Assembly (NCBI GenBank): GCA_015680685.1
Contig: MNCI01011109.1
Coordinates: 68,414-132,413 of the forward strand
Origin: Gnetum montanum
Lineage: Eukaryota > Streptophyta > Gnetopsida > Gnetales > Gnetaceae
Length of the DNA: 64,000 nt
Direction of reading: 5' to 3'
Shown here: positions 1-10,790 of the stretch, piece after piece
Numbering within the stretch: position 1 is the first letter of the stretch
Layout of the letters: each line of letters opens with the position of its first letter
Notes under the pieces: model-generated
Databases searched by the model: none
What the model saw: the letters and a program-made list of their open reading frames with translations, nothing else
What the model was told of the DNA's origin: nothing
Position numbers and translations under genes: made by a program

Positions 1-700
1 AGTAGGTCATGTACTCTTAAACTGCAAGGTTAATTGAAGTGGATAATTCTGAGTAATGTAGTGTCTTAGCTTTCGTGGTGAAATGCATCTTTGAACGATG
101 CCATCTTGGCCTATATCTTGCAAACACAACAGAGAGAAAACTAGAAAAAAACAAATATGAAGTGAGGTAAGAGCAAAGTTCCACTTGCTTTAGACATTGC
201 CAAAGTAGTGAGTATTGTTGCTGAGGCGTGTGATGTCCAAAGCAAGAAGGCCAACACAAATCCTGGCCACAATAGGCTAGAAATGACGGCACCGAAGAGA
301 TTAGGAGCAGCAGTGATGTAGGTGCTCAGGATTCCTCACCCAAGGCAAACATCATGCATTTCAGCTACAAGGTGAGTAGCCTAATAGCTAAACTCCTTTT
401 GGACTTGGATGGATGCAAGGGTTAGAGGATGGTACCCTTGTGGCTAGGCCACAATAGTGCTAAGACTCCAGGAGCAAGTGCTAACAAGAAGAGCTACTAC
501 TAGGATGAGTGGTTGTGATAGCGATAGCTCCAAAAAGTCAGCAAGATGTCAGATGACATCTTTGGAAGGTCAGCAAGATGCTAAGGGCGGTGACACTACA
601 TGTGTTCTATAGGGTTTTTCTTAGCATCATGAATTATATTCTGGAACTGCAGCGTCCCACCCCGTGTTGTCCAGAAACTTGAAAGTGTGCACGCTTGCTT
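1..700. other. 3' flank of the Tat-type element, no gene seen
   Basis: No coding frame with recognisable similarity is visible. The stretch lies downstream of the minus-strand integrase and may be 3' untranslated sequence or the start of the 3' LTR, but it does not obviously match the LTR at 14222, so the 3' LTR may lie outside the window. Small structures are visible: a hairpin at 545-560 with 7-base arms GATGTCA/TGACATC, and a 12-base direct repeat GTCAGCAAGATG at 537-548 and 569-580. Confidence 0.4.
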
Positions 701-739
701 GTTCATAAGGTCATGGATCTAAGCTAGGAGGGTATTGCA

Positions 740-1060
740 CTAATAACCCAGTTTAAGGTCTTGGTAGACCATCAGATGTGCTAGTTTAAGTTCCCAGCAG
801 ACCTTGATGTGCTAGTTTAAGGTCATAGAATATCGCTATGCTAGTTTAGCATCATAGCAGATGGTGGATGGGCCAATTTAAGGTCGTAGCAGATCATGTT
901 GTGGGTGCCATTTTTATCTTGTAGCCCAAGGACTTGTTATGCCAATTTATAGTCATAGCGGACTATCTGTGCCAGTTTTGCATCATAGCAGATGTGCTTT
1001 GCCAGTTTTATGTCGTATTAGATAGTCTTTGCCAATTTTACGTTGTAGCAAACAATTGTC
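740..1060. repeat. Degenerate tandem array A (AGTTTAAGGTC units)
   Basis: About nine imperfect units of roughly 30-40 bases, built on AGTTTAAGGTCATAGCAGA, follow each other with changes such as AGTTTTGCATCATAGCAGA and AATTTTACGTTGTAGCAAA. The array sits immediately 3' of the minus-strand integrase, where tandem repeats are known in the 3' untranslated region of Tat-lineage elements. Two related arrays occur at 4670-5010 and 10290-10520. Confidence 0.75.
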
Positions 1061-1079
1061 TTACCTTGTTCTCTACCCG

Positions 1080-2520
1080 ATGTAATCCTTTTTGTTATAC
1101 ATAGTATGGCTTGAGATACAAGTGGTTGATAGGATTTTTGAACTTGTTGCCATCCATATTAGCCAGTTTGAAGGCCCCATTCTCATAGGCTTTTGTGACT
1201 ATGAAAGGGCCTTCCGAGTTGGCTGAGAATTTGTTTACATGCTCATGAATGGATTTGAGGACTAGATCCCCCTTCTTGATTGGTCATTGATGTAAATTAC
1301 AATGGTGCTCTTTTTGTTGCTTGTCCTGGTACCATTCGATATCATCAAGTGTTCAGGCATGCTCCTCCGCTACGTAGTCAAGATCGATGATCCTTGACTC
1401 ATTTTTTTGAGCCTCATCTCCAACATTTGAGAGGATCATCCAAAGTGATGGAACCTGCAATTCAAGAGGTAACACTGCTTCAGATCTGTAAATGAGACTA
1501 TATGGAGTCTTACCTATAGCCGTTCAGCATATCATGCGGTAAGCCCACAACACTTAGAGGATTTTCTCATGCCATCGCCTTTTGCTACTGCTAAGAATCT
1601 TTTTCAATAGGTTAATGATGGCCTTGTTTGTTGCCTCTACTTGACCATTTTCCTTCGGGTAGTATGGCGATGAAAAAGATTACTTGATGCCAAGGTTATC
1701 ACAGAAGGTTTTGGTTTCCACGCTACTAAATTGTGGCCCATTGTCTATCACAATAGTCATGAGAAGACCAAACCTTCTTACTATATTATCCAAGATAAAG
1801 TAGCAAACCTATTGAGATGTAGTCTTTCCCATGGGAATAGCCTTCGCCCATTTTGTGAAGCATTCAGTTGCAATGATGATGAAGCTATGCCCTGCAGAAG
1901 ACTTAGGTGTGATGGGTCCTATGATTTCTAGTCTGCATCATTGGAATGGCCATGTGATCTATGTAGGATGTAACTCAGTAGGCGATACATGTATGAGGTT
2001 TCCATGGCATTGACATATATCGCACATCCTAACTTTGGCAAGGCAATCTCTTTCGATGCAAGGCTAGTAGTACCCTAGGCATCTGATTTTTGCTGTCATA
2101 GCCCTAGGGGCTATGTGCTATCCACACAGCCTCTCATGGACTTCGTTAACAATTTTCTATGCTTCTTCCCCACCAACGTAAGTTAGCAATATGCCATCAA
2201 AGGAGCATTTGCATAAGGTGTTATCTCCTATGAGGACATACTGTCGTGCTCGCTTTTGGATTGCATCCTTTTGATTGGATGTCAAGCCATGTGGGGGTTC
2301 GCCATGTTGAAGGTATGCTTTGATTTTTGCATACCATTCTTGGATATCTATTGTATTGACAGATGCGATATGAACTGCTTGAGTAATAGGATTTGTGCTT
2401 TCTATTATCTAAGCAAGCAAAGTTGCAAACAAGTGTGATGGCACATTCAATGCTAACATTGCTAATGCGTCAGCTACGGTGTTCTTGTTACAAGGCACCC
2501 ATTGAACGTCTAATGTTGCA
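1080..2520 (-). pseudogene. Tat-type Ty3/gypsy integrase (decayed)
   Basis: This is the integrase module of the minus-strand pol, which joins element cDNA to host DNA. Reading down from about 2520 there is a linker (NTVADALAMLAL), a zinc-binding HHCC region whose C-terminal half reads CDICQCHGN near 2030, then the catalytic core. The core has the GPITP motif, IATECFTKWAKAIPM, VIDNGPQF (second Asp kept) and ENGQVEATNKAI (Glu kept). The first catalytic Asp appears as Glu (LEIIGPI). A C-terminal segment GPFIVTKAYENGAFKLANMDG precedes the end near 1085. At least five in-frame stops, mostly at expected Gln codons, break it. It follows the second RNase H directly, the normal Tat order. Confidence 0.85.
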
Positions 2521-2870
2521 AACTATTTTAGCAAACTCTTAGCTAAATCGCAATAAGATTGCAAATGCGAAGCCTTGCAAGCATAGAATTCAGTGATCTG
2601 GTTTACAACTAATTGTGATTTTCCCCGGACTGTCAAATGTTGGATCTTTAGCTCTTGGGCTGCTAAGAGACCTCTAAGAAGTCCTTTGTACTTAGCTATG
2701 TTGTTCATACAAAGGAACATAAAGCAATATGCAAAGGGTTGAATTTCTCTAGAGGGAAATGTAATAACTATGACGGTGCTTCCACCTCGTGTAGTTGAAG
2801 CACCATCAAAATGCAAGCTTTCTTTGAAATTAAATGGTACATAGTTTAGGCTATTGATGTTCTCATCTAG
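2520..2870 (-). pseudogene. Archaeal-type second RNase H (aRNH) of a Tat element
   Basis: An additional RNase H domain, the diagnostic feature of plant Tat-lineage elements, is thought to help degrade RNA during cDNA synthesis. It opens with FDGASTTRGGS, matching the family's YFDGAS start with the first catalytic Asp. It continues with NNIAKYKGLL (family NNEAEYEAL) and RGKSQLVVNQI (family GDSQLVINQV). Two Glu and one Asp of the active site are thus Lys, consistent with G-to-A decay, so it would be inactive. It lies between the ordinary RNase H and integrase, the canonical Tat position. Confidence 0.85.
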
Positions 2871-2879
2871 GAATCCGGG

Positions 2880-3290
2880 TTCTATAATTGTCTGATCATG
2901 AATGGGTGAGGTTGTAAGCTATGTAGCTATTGCTTGACCCTTTGTTGATGATTGGGCTACATAATACAAATCAAATTTCACCATTATAGCTTTCCATTGG
3001 GCTATCCTACTACTCTCATACAAGTTGATTGTGATAGCCCAGAGTACATTGCTCTTGTATATGATGTTAACCTTGCTACGAAACAAGTAATGCATCCACA
3101 TTTTTAGCACAAATACTAGGGCGAGACAATATTTTTCTACCTCGTTGTACTTTGCCTCGTAAGCTATTAATGCATGGCTTAAGTAGTAGACCAGGATTTC
3201 AGACCCATCATTTCTTTTTTTTTACATAGCAACACAACAATAGATGTGTCCGAAGTGGCAAGGTAGATGTAGAAAGGCTTATCCCTCTAT
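2880..3290 (-). pseudogene. Ty3/gypsy RNase H, C-terminal to RT (frameshifted)
   Basis: The native gypsy RNase H directly follows the RT frame on the minus strand. Visible parts are a start like DKPFYIYLATSDTSIVVLL, then after a shift ILVYYLSHALIAYEAKYNEVEKYCLALVFV, matching the family's yyvSr.L...E.rY..iEk.alalv. It ends with RIAQWKAIMVKFDLYYVAQSSTKGQAIAT, the usual linker to the second RNase H. The frame changes at a run of T on the plus strand near 3213-3222, which looks like homopolymer slippage. Similarity is to the family pattern only. Confidence 0.75.
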
Positions 3291-4140
3291 GGTAGGTAAA
3301 TAGTTGAGAGGTGCAAAAGCTCTTTCTTTAAGTTATCAAAGGCTTGTTGACATAGATTTGTCCATTCAAAGTTTACCCCCTTTTTAAGCAGACGTTGCAT
3401 GTGGTGTAGCTTTTCTATCAAGCTTGTGATAAACTTTCTGATAAATTGCACTCTACCTTGCAATCCACACAATTCTTTAAGGTTTGTAGGCGATGCTAAG
3501 TTAATGATGGCCTTTACTTTATTAGGTTCCACTTGTATTCCTATTTCCAACACTACAAAACCTAGCATGCATCCAATTTTGACTTCAAAAACACATTTCT
3601 TAGGGTTAAGGTGTAGGTCATGCCTCTGACAACATTGGAGGACTATGTTGAGACCATTGGGATGATCAATAGCTTCCTTAGACTTGATTGCTATGTCATC
3701 CACATAATCGTTCAATCTCTCCAAGAGGTAGTTGCTAAAAATATATGTCATCACTCGTTGGTAGGTTTCTCCAGCATTTTTAAGTCCAAAGGACATCATT
3801 GTATAACAAAAGGTTTCCCAAGGGGTCATGCAAGTGGTTGACAATTGATGCTTTGGGTTTATACGGATCTGGTTATAGCCTAAAAATCCATCCATGAAGG
3901 ACAGTAAGGCATGACCAACCATAGTGTCTATAATTTGATCGATACTTGGCAATGGGAAATGATCTTTAATCATTACTTTGTTCAAGTCTCGAAATTCTAT
4001 ATAAATTTGTATACCTCCCATTTTCTTAGAAACTACAATGATGTTTGATGCCCATTCCAAATAATCAACTACTTGGATGAAACTAGCTTGATAAATATTG
4101 GTGATTTCATCACGTACAGCTAGTGCAATCTCTGGTTTGA
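3287..4140 (-). CDS. Ty3/gypsy reverse transcriptase domain, largely open frame
   Basis: The best-preserved retroelement domain in the window: 257 codons are open (4060-3287). It copies element RNA into DNA. Motifs in order are EWASNIIVVSKKMGG and IYIEFRDLNKVMIKDHFPLPSIDQIID near the N-terminus. LLSFMDGFLGYNQI (first catalytic Asp) follows, then SFGLKNAGETYQRVM, and NDYVDDIAIKS with an intact YVDD box. The C-terminal connection region includes GLQGRVQFIRKFI. The frame has no proper start because it is an internal part of a polyprotein, with the pre-RT segment at 4145-4567 just upstream and RNase H downstream. Confidence 0.9.
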
Positions 4141-4144
4141 TATT

Positions 4145-4581
4145 TCAAGCTTTTTTCTCAACTACTTTAACATGTGGATCTAGGATGATGTTGTGTTGTA
4201 TGAGCCATGGTTCTAGGCCCAGCATGTTGTCGTATGACCATGCAAACACTTTAATATTGTCATGGAGAACTTTGGAAATGTTTTGTTGTAGTTGTGTATG
4301 TAATAGAGAGCTAACTTCCAAGGTTTTTGCTTCACCCCTAGTGGTAGTTATGGAGATTTTGGTAAGAGGATCCTCAATCACATCCTTGGCCTCTAGGTCT
4401 AAGGCTTGGACCAGATGTTCAGGCCAGTCTAGGGATGTTTTTAGGGATGATATGGTATTGTGAGAGGATAACTCAAAGTCTACCAATTCTGAATTCAATA
4501 ATCTTGTAAACTTGTTGTAGGGACCCATTAAGGTCAAAAGCGAACCAAGATCACCATGCATAGCCATTTTTCTAGCGAACC
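4145..4581 (-). CDS. Pre-RT segment of Tat pol (protease-RT spacer)
   Basis: An open frame of 140 codons (4567-4145) carries the conserved segment that precedes RT in Tat/Athila pol: DNIKVFAWSYDNMLGLEPWLIQHNIILDP (family FAWSYdDMPGidP.iv.H.i.l.p). It then runs via a single break into the RT frame. The first bases (4581-4568) can act as an exon start after the plus-strand CTA at 4581-4583, which is TAG on the minus strand preceded by a T-rich tract. Joining there to the protease frame at 10796 keeps the reading frame across the junction (V-R-F-A-R-K-M). Confidence 0.75.
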
Positions 4582-4669
4582 TATTACAACAAGCAAATAA
4601 AGCAAGTCAAGTGATACCTGTTTGAAGTAAAAGAATGTAACAAGCATATATAAACCAATGATGCGACAT

Positions 4670-5010
4670 GTAACAATCACTAGTTTAAGGTCTTAATGGA
4701 CCACAATAATGTAATAGTTTGAAAAAATGAATGCTAAAATTGCTATTTTTAGATCATGGCAGACCGTAACTAGGCTTTGTTGTAGAGAGATCGCTAAGAT
4801 TACCAGTTTAAGATCATGGTGGATCATAATAATGCGCAGTTTGTTCTAAAGTGTAATGTGAATGCTAAAATTACCATTTTTAGGTCATGGAGAACTGTAA
4901 CTAGGTTTAAAATGTGAAATGAATGTTAAAATTGCCAGTTTAAGGTCATGGCAGACTATAACTGGGCTGCATTGTAGGGTAACATTATTAGTTTAAGGTC
5001 TTTATGGACT
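4670..5010. repeat. Degenerate tandem array B (AGTTTAAGGTCATGGCAGAC units)
   Basis: Six or so imperfect units built on AGTTTAAGGTCATGGCAGAC, each followed by a short spacer of the type CGTAACTAGG or CACAATAATG. Unit spacing is irregular at about 55-65 bases. The core is the same as in arrays A (740-1060) and C (10290-10520) and all three read in the same orientation. This array lies just upstream of the promoter of the antisense gene. Confidence 0.75.
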
Positions 5011-5059
5011 ATGATGGGTTTAAAATTTTCAAATACAGGGCAAAAATTTTGGTGGGCCC

Positions 5060-5135
5060 ACTTACTACGCTACCGATAAGTGCTACACTGTGGTGGGGCT
5101 ATGCTATAATAGCGCTACACTATAGTAGCATTCCG
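5060..5135 (+). promoter_or_regulatory. GCTAYRCTA inverted-repeat block upstream of the antisense gene
   Basis: Motifs CTACGCTACC, GCTACACTG, GCTATGCTATAATAGC, GCTACACTATAGTAGC follow each other within 75 bases and can fold into several overlapping hairpins. Examples are GCTATaaTAGC and GCTAcactaTAGTAGC. The block ends about 50 bases before the TATA box at 5180. The same motif family recurs in the LTR region at 15250-16061 and in introns of the gene. Confidence 0.5.
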
Positions 5136-5179
5136 CATTACCCGAAGCATGAAAATGATAAGCGTTTTACTGCATTAGC

Positions 5180-5187
5180 TATAAATA
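5180..5187 (+). promoter_or_regulatory. TATA box of the antisense gene
   Basis: A consensus TATAAATA stands alone on the plus strand, 132 bases before the first ATG of the antisense gene at 5319. That spacing allows a start site near 5215 and a leader of about 100 bases. No competing plus-strand frame lies between. Confidence 0.6.
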
Positions 5188-5318
5188 GAGGATTAACCCT
5201 TGATAAAATTGTCATTTTCCTTGTCAGAGACCACACTCAGAGTGTAGTGCAATCAAATAGAGAGAAAGCATAGTAGGCTTAGTGTAACAGTCAATACTAC
5301 CGATCTGTGAACGTGATA

Positions 5319-8300
5319 ATGATGCGTAAAGGTGAACGCAAGCATCGGGAACTGGCCAAGGTGGATGAGGTGAGGGACACTCTGGGACACCTCTCCAAGG
5401 TGCATGTCAAGATGCGGCAAGAGGCTCTATCTACTCAGTAAGTCGTTACACTACCCTTGTTTCCATTATGCAATGCATCGAGTTAGGTTACCATTACCAC
5501 TACTGTTGTCATTTTTGCAACTATCATCACTATGTTTGTTGCTGTTTTGGCCACTATGCCATGGTTGTTGCTACTTGGCCGTAGCGGTTGTACAGTTGCT
5601 ATGCTACAGCTACATGTGGTATTGCCTTGGTCACCATTGTTAAAAAATGAAGATTGTGTTACTGCAAGGGTTTGAGTGATTCTAGGTGGCGTAGCGCACA
5701 TTCGGCGTAGCGTATCGCACTTAGAGGGATTTGTTCATTTGCATAGATTTGTGGCAGCATGACACATGCTTGGTGTGGCATAGCACAAGCTATTCCATGT
5801 TGTGGAATAGGGTCGGGGAAACAAGGGCACTGTGAATTCATTTTCACCTATGCTGTTAAGGTTGTAACATTTTCGTTGCTATTACGCTATGTTGTTATGT
5901 TGTGAGTCCCTTAGGCCATTATGATGTAAATCTATTACACTGCTACGCTATCAAACTTGTAACACTGCTATGCTGTTAAACTTACTATACTGCCAAAATT
6001 GCTACGTTGTGATGCCTGTTACAGTGTTCTGCTTGTTATATTGTTGCATGTCTGCTTGTGCTTGTTCATTTACTACACTACATGCAGTGCATTCGTCTTG
6101 CTACGTTGTAGGTTACGCAGCTATCACCCTTATGCAAAAGTGTAATTGTTACGTTGTGCTATGTTAGGCATGTTTGTTATGTTATGCTATATACCGCGTA
6201 ACTGTTACCCTATGGGATGCACTTACTATGTCACACTATACAAGGTTTAACTACTATGCTACGCTACACATAATATTTTGTTATGTCGTATGCAATGTTG
6301 AATTTTATTTTATGGGGACTCATTGTTTCACGCCTAAGGGAATTTGCAAGTAGAGGATAACGCTATGCTATATGTAAACAGAGGGTCATGTTATGCTATA
6401 CGTAAATAGATGGTCATGCTACACTATATCAGTAATCATCACTTGAACACAATGCTAACATTTGATGCTTTGTCATGCAGGGTCATGTTGAAGCCCATTC
6501 TGATTGTCCTTGAGGTGGTAGGAGTCTTATGTTACCTCAATGAACCAGTAGCCAAGGACCCCCACCCCACACATGGGTAGGGGAGTAGGTGGTCTAGTTT
6601 CAGGAGGGTGCATGGGAGTTCCTAGAGTTCCTCCTCTACCATTTTAGTGTGATCGTATGGTCACACTTATTAACCAAGATAGCCGTTGTGCTTACAGAAA
6701 TGTTGTTGCCCAAGAAATCTAGGGTATTCTGAAGTTCCTAGTTAATGGGTCAATTAGGGGTGAAGGGGTAGAAGGCTCAAATTGGTGCCCAAAGGACTTG
6801 AGGCACTAGAGTTGGATCTGGGACATGATTGAATACAAATGCTACCCCTTGTACAACACACTATATGTTGCTTGTCACATGGGCACCTATTTTGATAACC
6901 CACTTGGAACTATTTACTATGCTGACGAGTGAGTCCTGTGAAGGTATTTTAACATGTTATGCTAGAAAAAAGTTCTTACTGTATTCTTGTATGTTGCCAG
7001 GTTTTTTATTGACGAGGGTGGTCTTCACGGTAACATGGATACGCTAGCATTGGCCCAAATGGCCCTGCAAGAGTTCTCCTCTACTGAGAACGTGTATGTC
7101 AGTGTGATAGAACAACTTGGGCTTGATTTTAAAACTTATCCAACCAAGTATTCCAAATTCTATGGGAAATGTAAGGAAGTCGGTTGGTTGGATAGCGAAT
7201 GGATGTCATGCCGATCGATTACCGTTGAAGACATTCTGGTAGAACTTCCACCATTTCCTACGTCGTTTAAGCCTGGTATGTTAAACCTTGCATTTTTTCT
7301 TGTGTGTTCAAGTGATGATGTACTTTCTACCTTTACTAAATTTCTTATGGCTCACTGGTGCAGTAGCGAGGGAATCCCAAGAAGTCACAGTGATTACCTC
7401 TGGTCGTGACAATACTAACCTCTTCTTCAAGTACAGGGAGGTGGAGGAGACTCAGTGTTGGCTCTGCAATGGGGCCCTAGCCATCCTTGTTTACAACATT
7501 CAAGAGGCTAGGCTCATGGATTTATTTCTAGCTATAACTCCAACTTTCCTGGCTGCAGAAATGCTTTCCCTAGCTGATTCCTTCTCCGAGAAGGCTAACC
7601 GCTTCTGTACACATGTTCATAGTGTGCAGGTGGTATTTGAAATTAATGACCAACTATTTGCAGATCTTTTTGATGTCCCTTCTAATGGTCTCCCTATAGG
7701 AGATAAATCTAAGAAAGATGAAAACCATCAAGGGGATATCGAGGAATGGCGAGGAACAAGCAAGGACTAAAAGGGGACTTACATACACAAGGTCAAGCTA
7801 GCAATGGCTGAAATGATTTACCTTGTCTTCCGTGCCCATGCCTTCCCCAAGCTACTCTCTTAAGGGAAAATCCTTGGAGTGGAGTAGGCTTGGATAATGA
7901 GGGAGGTCATGGAAGAAGGGACCCATTACAACTAGGCTAGGTACCTTTCAGAAGGCTTGTGCATTGAGATGGTCAAGCTTCGTGAGAAGCTTGAGTCCCA
8001 TTTCAATGTGCACTACACCTCCTTTGTACCTTGCTTGTAGTGCTTTGCAAAGTTCTTGGTGGTCCATGAAAATGGCATCTAGGTATAGCAAGATCGTAAC
8101 CAGATATCAAAGCCATGGATCTGCCAATTTTTCCATACCATCCGATCCCAAGACCCCTCAGAAGCTATCGGGGAATCACTTTCAATAATGACGAGGGATC
8201 AGGTGGTACACCCCTTTTGTGCCCAGGACAATGTGGGAGAGGCACCTCCCATTAACACAGGTAATGTGTTAAGGGGGAAATGCCTCATTGCAGAAACAGT

Positions 8301-10122
8301 GAAGACTAGGCTACAACGTAAGAAGTCTCATCTTGCAAAAGAGCCTCCCCGTAAGAATGAAGAGAGGGGGAAAAGGCTATGAACCAAAGTTTGCATAGTG
8401 CAGCTCCCAGTTGGTAAGTGTGCTTGACTATTTTGTTAGCATAGCACTTGCTACACTATGCTACACTATGTAGTGTTGCACAGCGTAGTGCCTGTTTCAA
8501 TTTAGGCTACCTTGCTTACTACGATTATGTTTTATCAGCAAAAGAAGAAGAAGAAGAGGAAGAGACCCTAGCCCCTAGAACAGGGGCACCTACTGAAGAG
8601 AAGGAAGAGGCCCTGGCCATAGAAGAAGAGGTTCCTACCATAGAGGAAGAGGCCCCAGCTGATGATCCTTTTAATGAATGTGGTTCAATACCTGAGGGGC
8701 ACATGAGTGTTGAGGATGCTGCCACACTGTTAGGTCAGCTGGAAAGAGAGGGGCTTCAATTTTATGCTAGTGAGTTTGACCACTTGTTTGATAGTGTGTC
8801 GATGGATGAGCCCCCCCCCCCCCCCCCCCCCCCCCGCCTCTATCACCCTTGAGGATTTGATAGGTAGGAGCTTTACACTGTCATTTACGTTTTTCACCAG
8901 CTTCATGGTTGTCCTCTCCACCATAGCTAACATGTTTTATTATGTAGCAGACACTACTATTGATGCTCATGGTCCTTCTTCTTCGATATGTGGCTGACCC
9001 TAGACTAAGACCCTGACAAGCTCACTTTTATGAAAGGGTGGTTAATGACATGATCGATCATCTAAAGAAAATTGATCCAGATATTGGTATGTTAAAATTC
9101 CTACGCTAGGCTTTCTACATTTTTGCAACTTCACTATGTCACTATGACTAATCCTCTCCCATGTGTGGTTGGTAGCCTCCTATCTCACGTGGGATCCTAG
9201 GCAAGCCGTTGAGGTCAATGTCATGCCCAATCTTTCGCTAGAGGTAGCTGAGGTACCTCGTCAAATATATGATGAAGCAAGTAAATGTGTGTTGTACTCA
9301 GCATGCTTCTTATGGGAGTGTAGGCATGTAAATGAAGACCTCTGGAAGTGAGTATAGAAACTTGAGAAGGAAAAGGCCAACCTAACCACTGAGGTGGGGG
9401 ATCTCCAATCCAAAAATGAGTTTCTATTAGCATACGGCCATCATTGACTATGTAAGATATTGGACAGTCGTGTGAAGCAAAAATGAAGCCACATGTGATA
9501 TCATCAAATAGCGCATGCAAATGGACCTTCTAGCCCAAAATAACCAAGACTAGAAGGATTATAGTCCAAAGGTTTACGAGTGGGGACAGGCACAGAATAA
9601 TCTTAAGCATATGTATAAAATAGAATGTGCCACCTATCATAAATAATATCAGGATGCTTCATTCAAGTTTTTCATACCCATGAGCTATTCCTTGATGTTA
9701 TTGGTGCTTCTGGGGCTTATGACAAGTTCATGCAATAGGTAACGGTTAGTGAATCTCCCAAAAGGAAAATGACCCTCCCTGCCAGTGAGACCACCACTAC
9801 CACCTTTTTTCTAGGACTGCCAATATGGACAACTATAGAAAAATGGAAGGTTCTAGCAAGCACTAATCTAGGAGATATAAATTGGACCAACATCACTGAG
9901 GAGGAGATCCTGCAACATCTTGCAGTTGGCATGGATAGGATACCCCCCAAAATGGATGTGAGGCCATTTTGAATAGTCACTTTTTATTGTGTCATAATTT
10001 ATTTTATAAAAGCCTTTGTTGTAGCTTTAACTAATTGTTTTATTTTCTTTGTTACACAGGATCCAAACGAAGATGTAGGCCCTAGTGAAACAGGGAATGA
10101 TGGTGCAGGCGAAGACTCATAG
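5319..10122 (+). pseudogene. Unidentified multi-exon gene antisense to the Tat element (decayed)
   Basis: I do not recognise the product. Exons inferred from splice consensus and protein-like content: 5319-5437 (MMRKGERKHRELAKVDEV, donor GTAAGT); 6481-6928 (acceptor TGCAG, donor GTGAGT); 7001-7275 (FFIDEGGLHGNMDTLALAQM, donor GTATGT); 7364-8413 (350 codons, donor GTAAGTG); 8539-about 8862 (acidic, Glu-rich, then polyproline); about 8950-9086; 9176-9957 (coiled-coil-like KLEKEKANLTTEVGDL); 10060-10122 (ends GEDS, TAG). Phases agree at most junctions, for example GAC GA|G TTT at 6928/7001. Stops inside exons are mostly TAA/TAG, plus frame changes in exon 2 and at the C25 tract, so it is dead. 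The segment VVFEINDQLFADLFDVPSNG in exon 4 has the flavour of plant transposon-associated additional ORFs; this is a weak impression only. Confidence 0.6.
8811..8835 (+). repeat. C25 homopolymer inside the polyproline exon
   Basis: Twenty-five consecutive C residues follow GATGAG and encode a run of about eight Pro. The frame before the run (SVSMDE) and the frame after it (ASITLEDLIG) differ, so the tract has changed length by a non-multiple of three. It would be G25 on the element's sense strand. Confidence 0.95.
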
Positions 10123-10289
10123 CGTAGCAACGTAAAATTTCTATTCTTGTCTTTGAACTTAAAAATTTTTGTAAGCATTATTGATTGTTATTGAATGAGG
10201 AATATAATGGAAAGGAATTTATTTTATTTTGGTTAATGTATCATATTTAATTTTTATTCTTTGTTCTTTTTAGGCTCCCTAGAAGCTTC

Positions 10290-10520
10290 TCGTTTTAGTT
10301 TTAGGCCATTTTGGGCCATCACTAGTTTTAGGCCATTTTGGGCCACAACAATAGTTTAAGGCCATTTCAAGCCATCATTTAATAATAAAATATTTTATTT
10401 TTTTTATTTTGAGTAGTGGAATAACCAATTTTAGGCCTTGGAGGGCCGCAATGGTAGTTTAAGGCCATTCTAGGCCATTATTAGTTTTAGGCCATTTCAG
10501 GACTTATGCATGCTATTAGT
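10290..10520. repeat. Degenerate tandem array C (AGTTTTAGGCCATTTTGGGCCA units)
   Basis: Six imperfect units of AGTTTTAGGCCATTTTGGGCC, AGTTTAAGGCCATTTCAAGCC, AATTTTAGGCCTTGGAGGGCC and similar. Each contains a small GGCC-n-GGCC dyad. They correspond to arrays A and B with GTC...GAC replaced by GCC...GGC. The array lies between the end of the antisense gene and the protease. Confidence 0.75.
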
Positions 10521-10790
10521 GATAAGGGCAATGTAGCAAGCAAGCTCAACATAAAATGAAAATCAAAAAATGGTTGACTTAATGTAAAAATAAAATTCAT
10601 TATGAAATGTAAATGATGCACACAGTGTACTTAATGTGGGAAATGTAAATTACACAAGCAATGGACTTAATGTAAGAAAAATGCAACTATAGCGAACCAG
10701 ATGTAAACACATGAACTATGCATACAATAGAATGTAAAACGTAGTGTATACTATTGGAAATATGGCAAATTTTAGTTCTGTAGTTGTTTC
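10520..10790. other. AT-rich spacer, no gene
   Basis: No coding frame. Three loose repeats of GACTTAATGTAAAAA/GTACTTAATGTGGGAAATGTAAA occur at about 10575, 10628 and 10668. In the intron reading this is the first 270 bases after the donor. Confidence 0.5.

Noticed and set aside
740-1060. Short repeats with spacers that could suggest a CRISPR array
   Set aside because: Units are degenerate, spacers are of irregular length and similar to each other, and the context is a plant retrotransposon.
5404-6167. Plus-strand frames of Cys/Leu/Tyr-rich composition
   Set aside because: They fall in the first intron of the antisense gene, in GCTATGCTA-type repetitive sequence; no splice-consistent coding seen.
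8525-8933. Minus-strand frames opposite the acidic and polyproline exon (Ser-rich, Gly-rich)
   Set aside because: They are mirror images of GAA and CCC repeats in the plus-strand exon; composition alone explains them.
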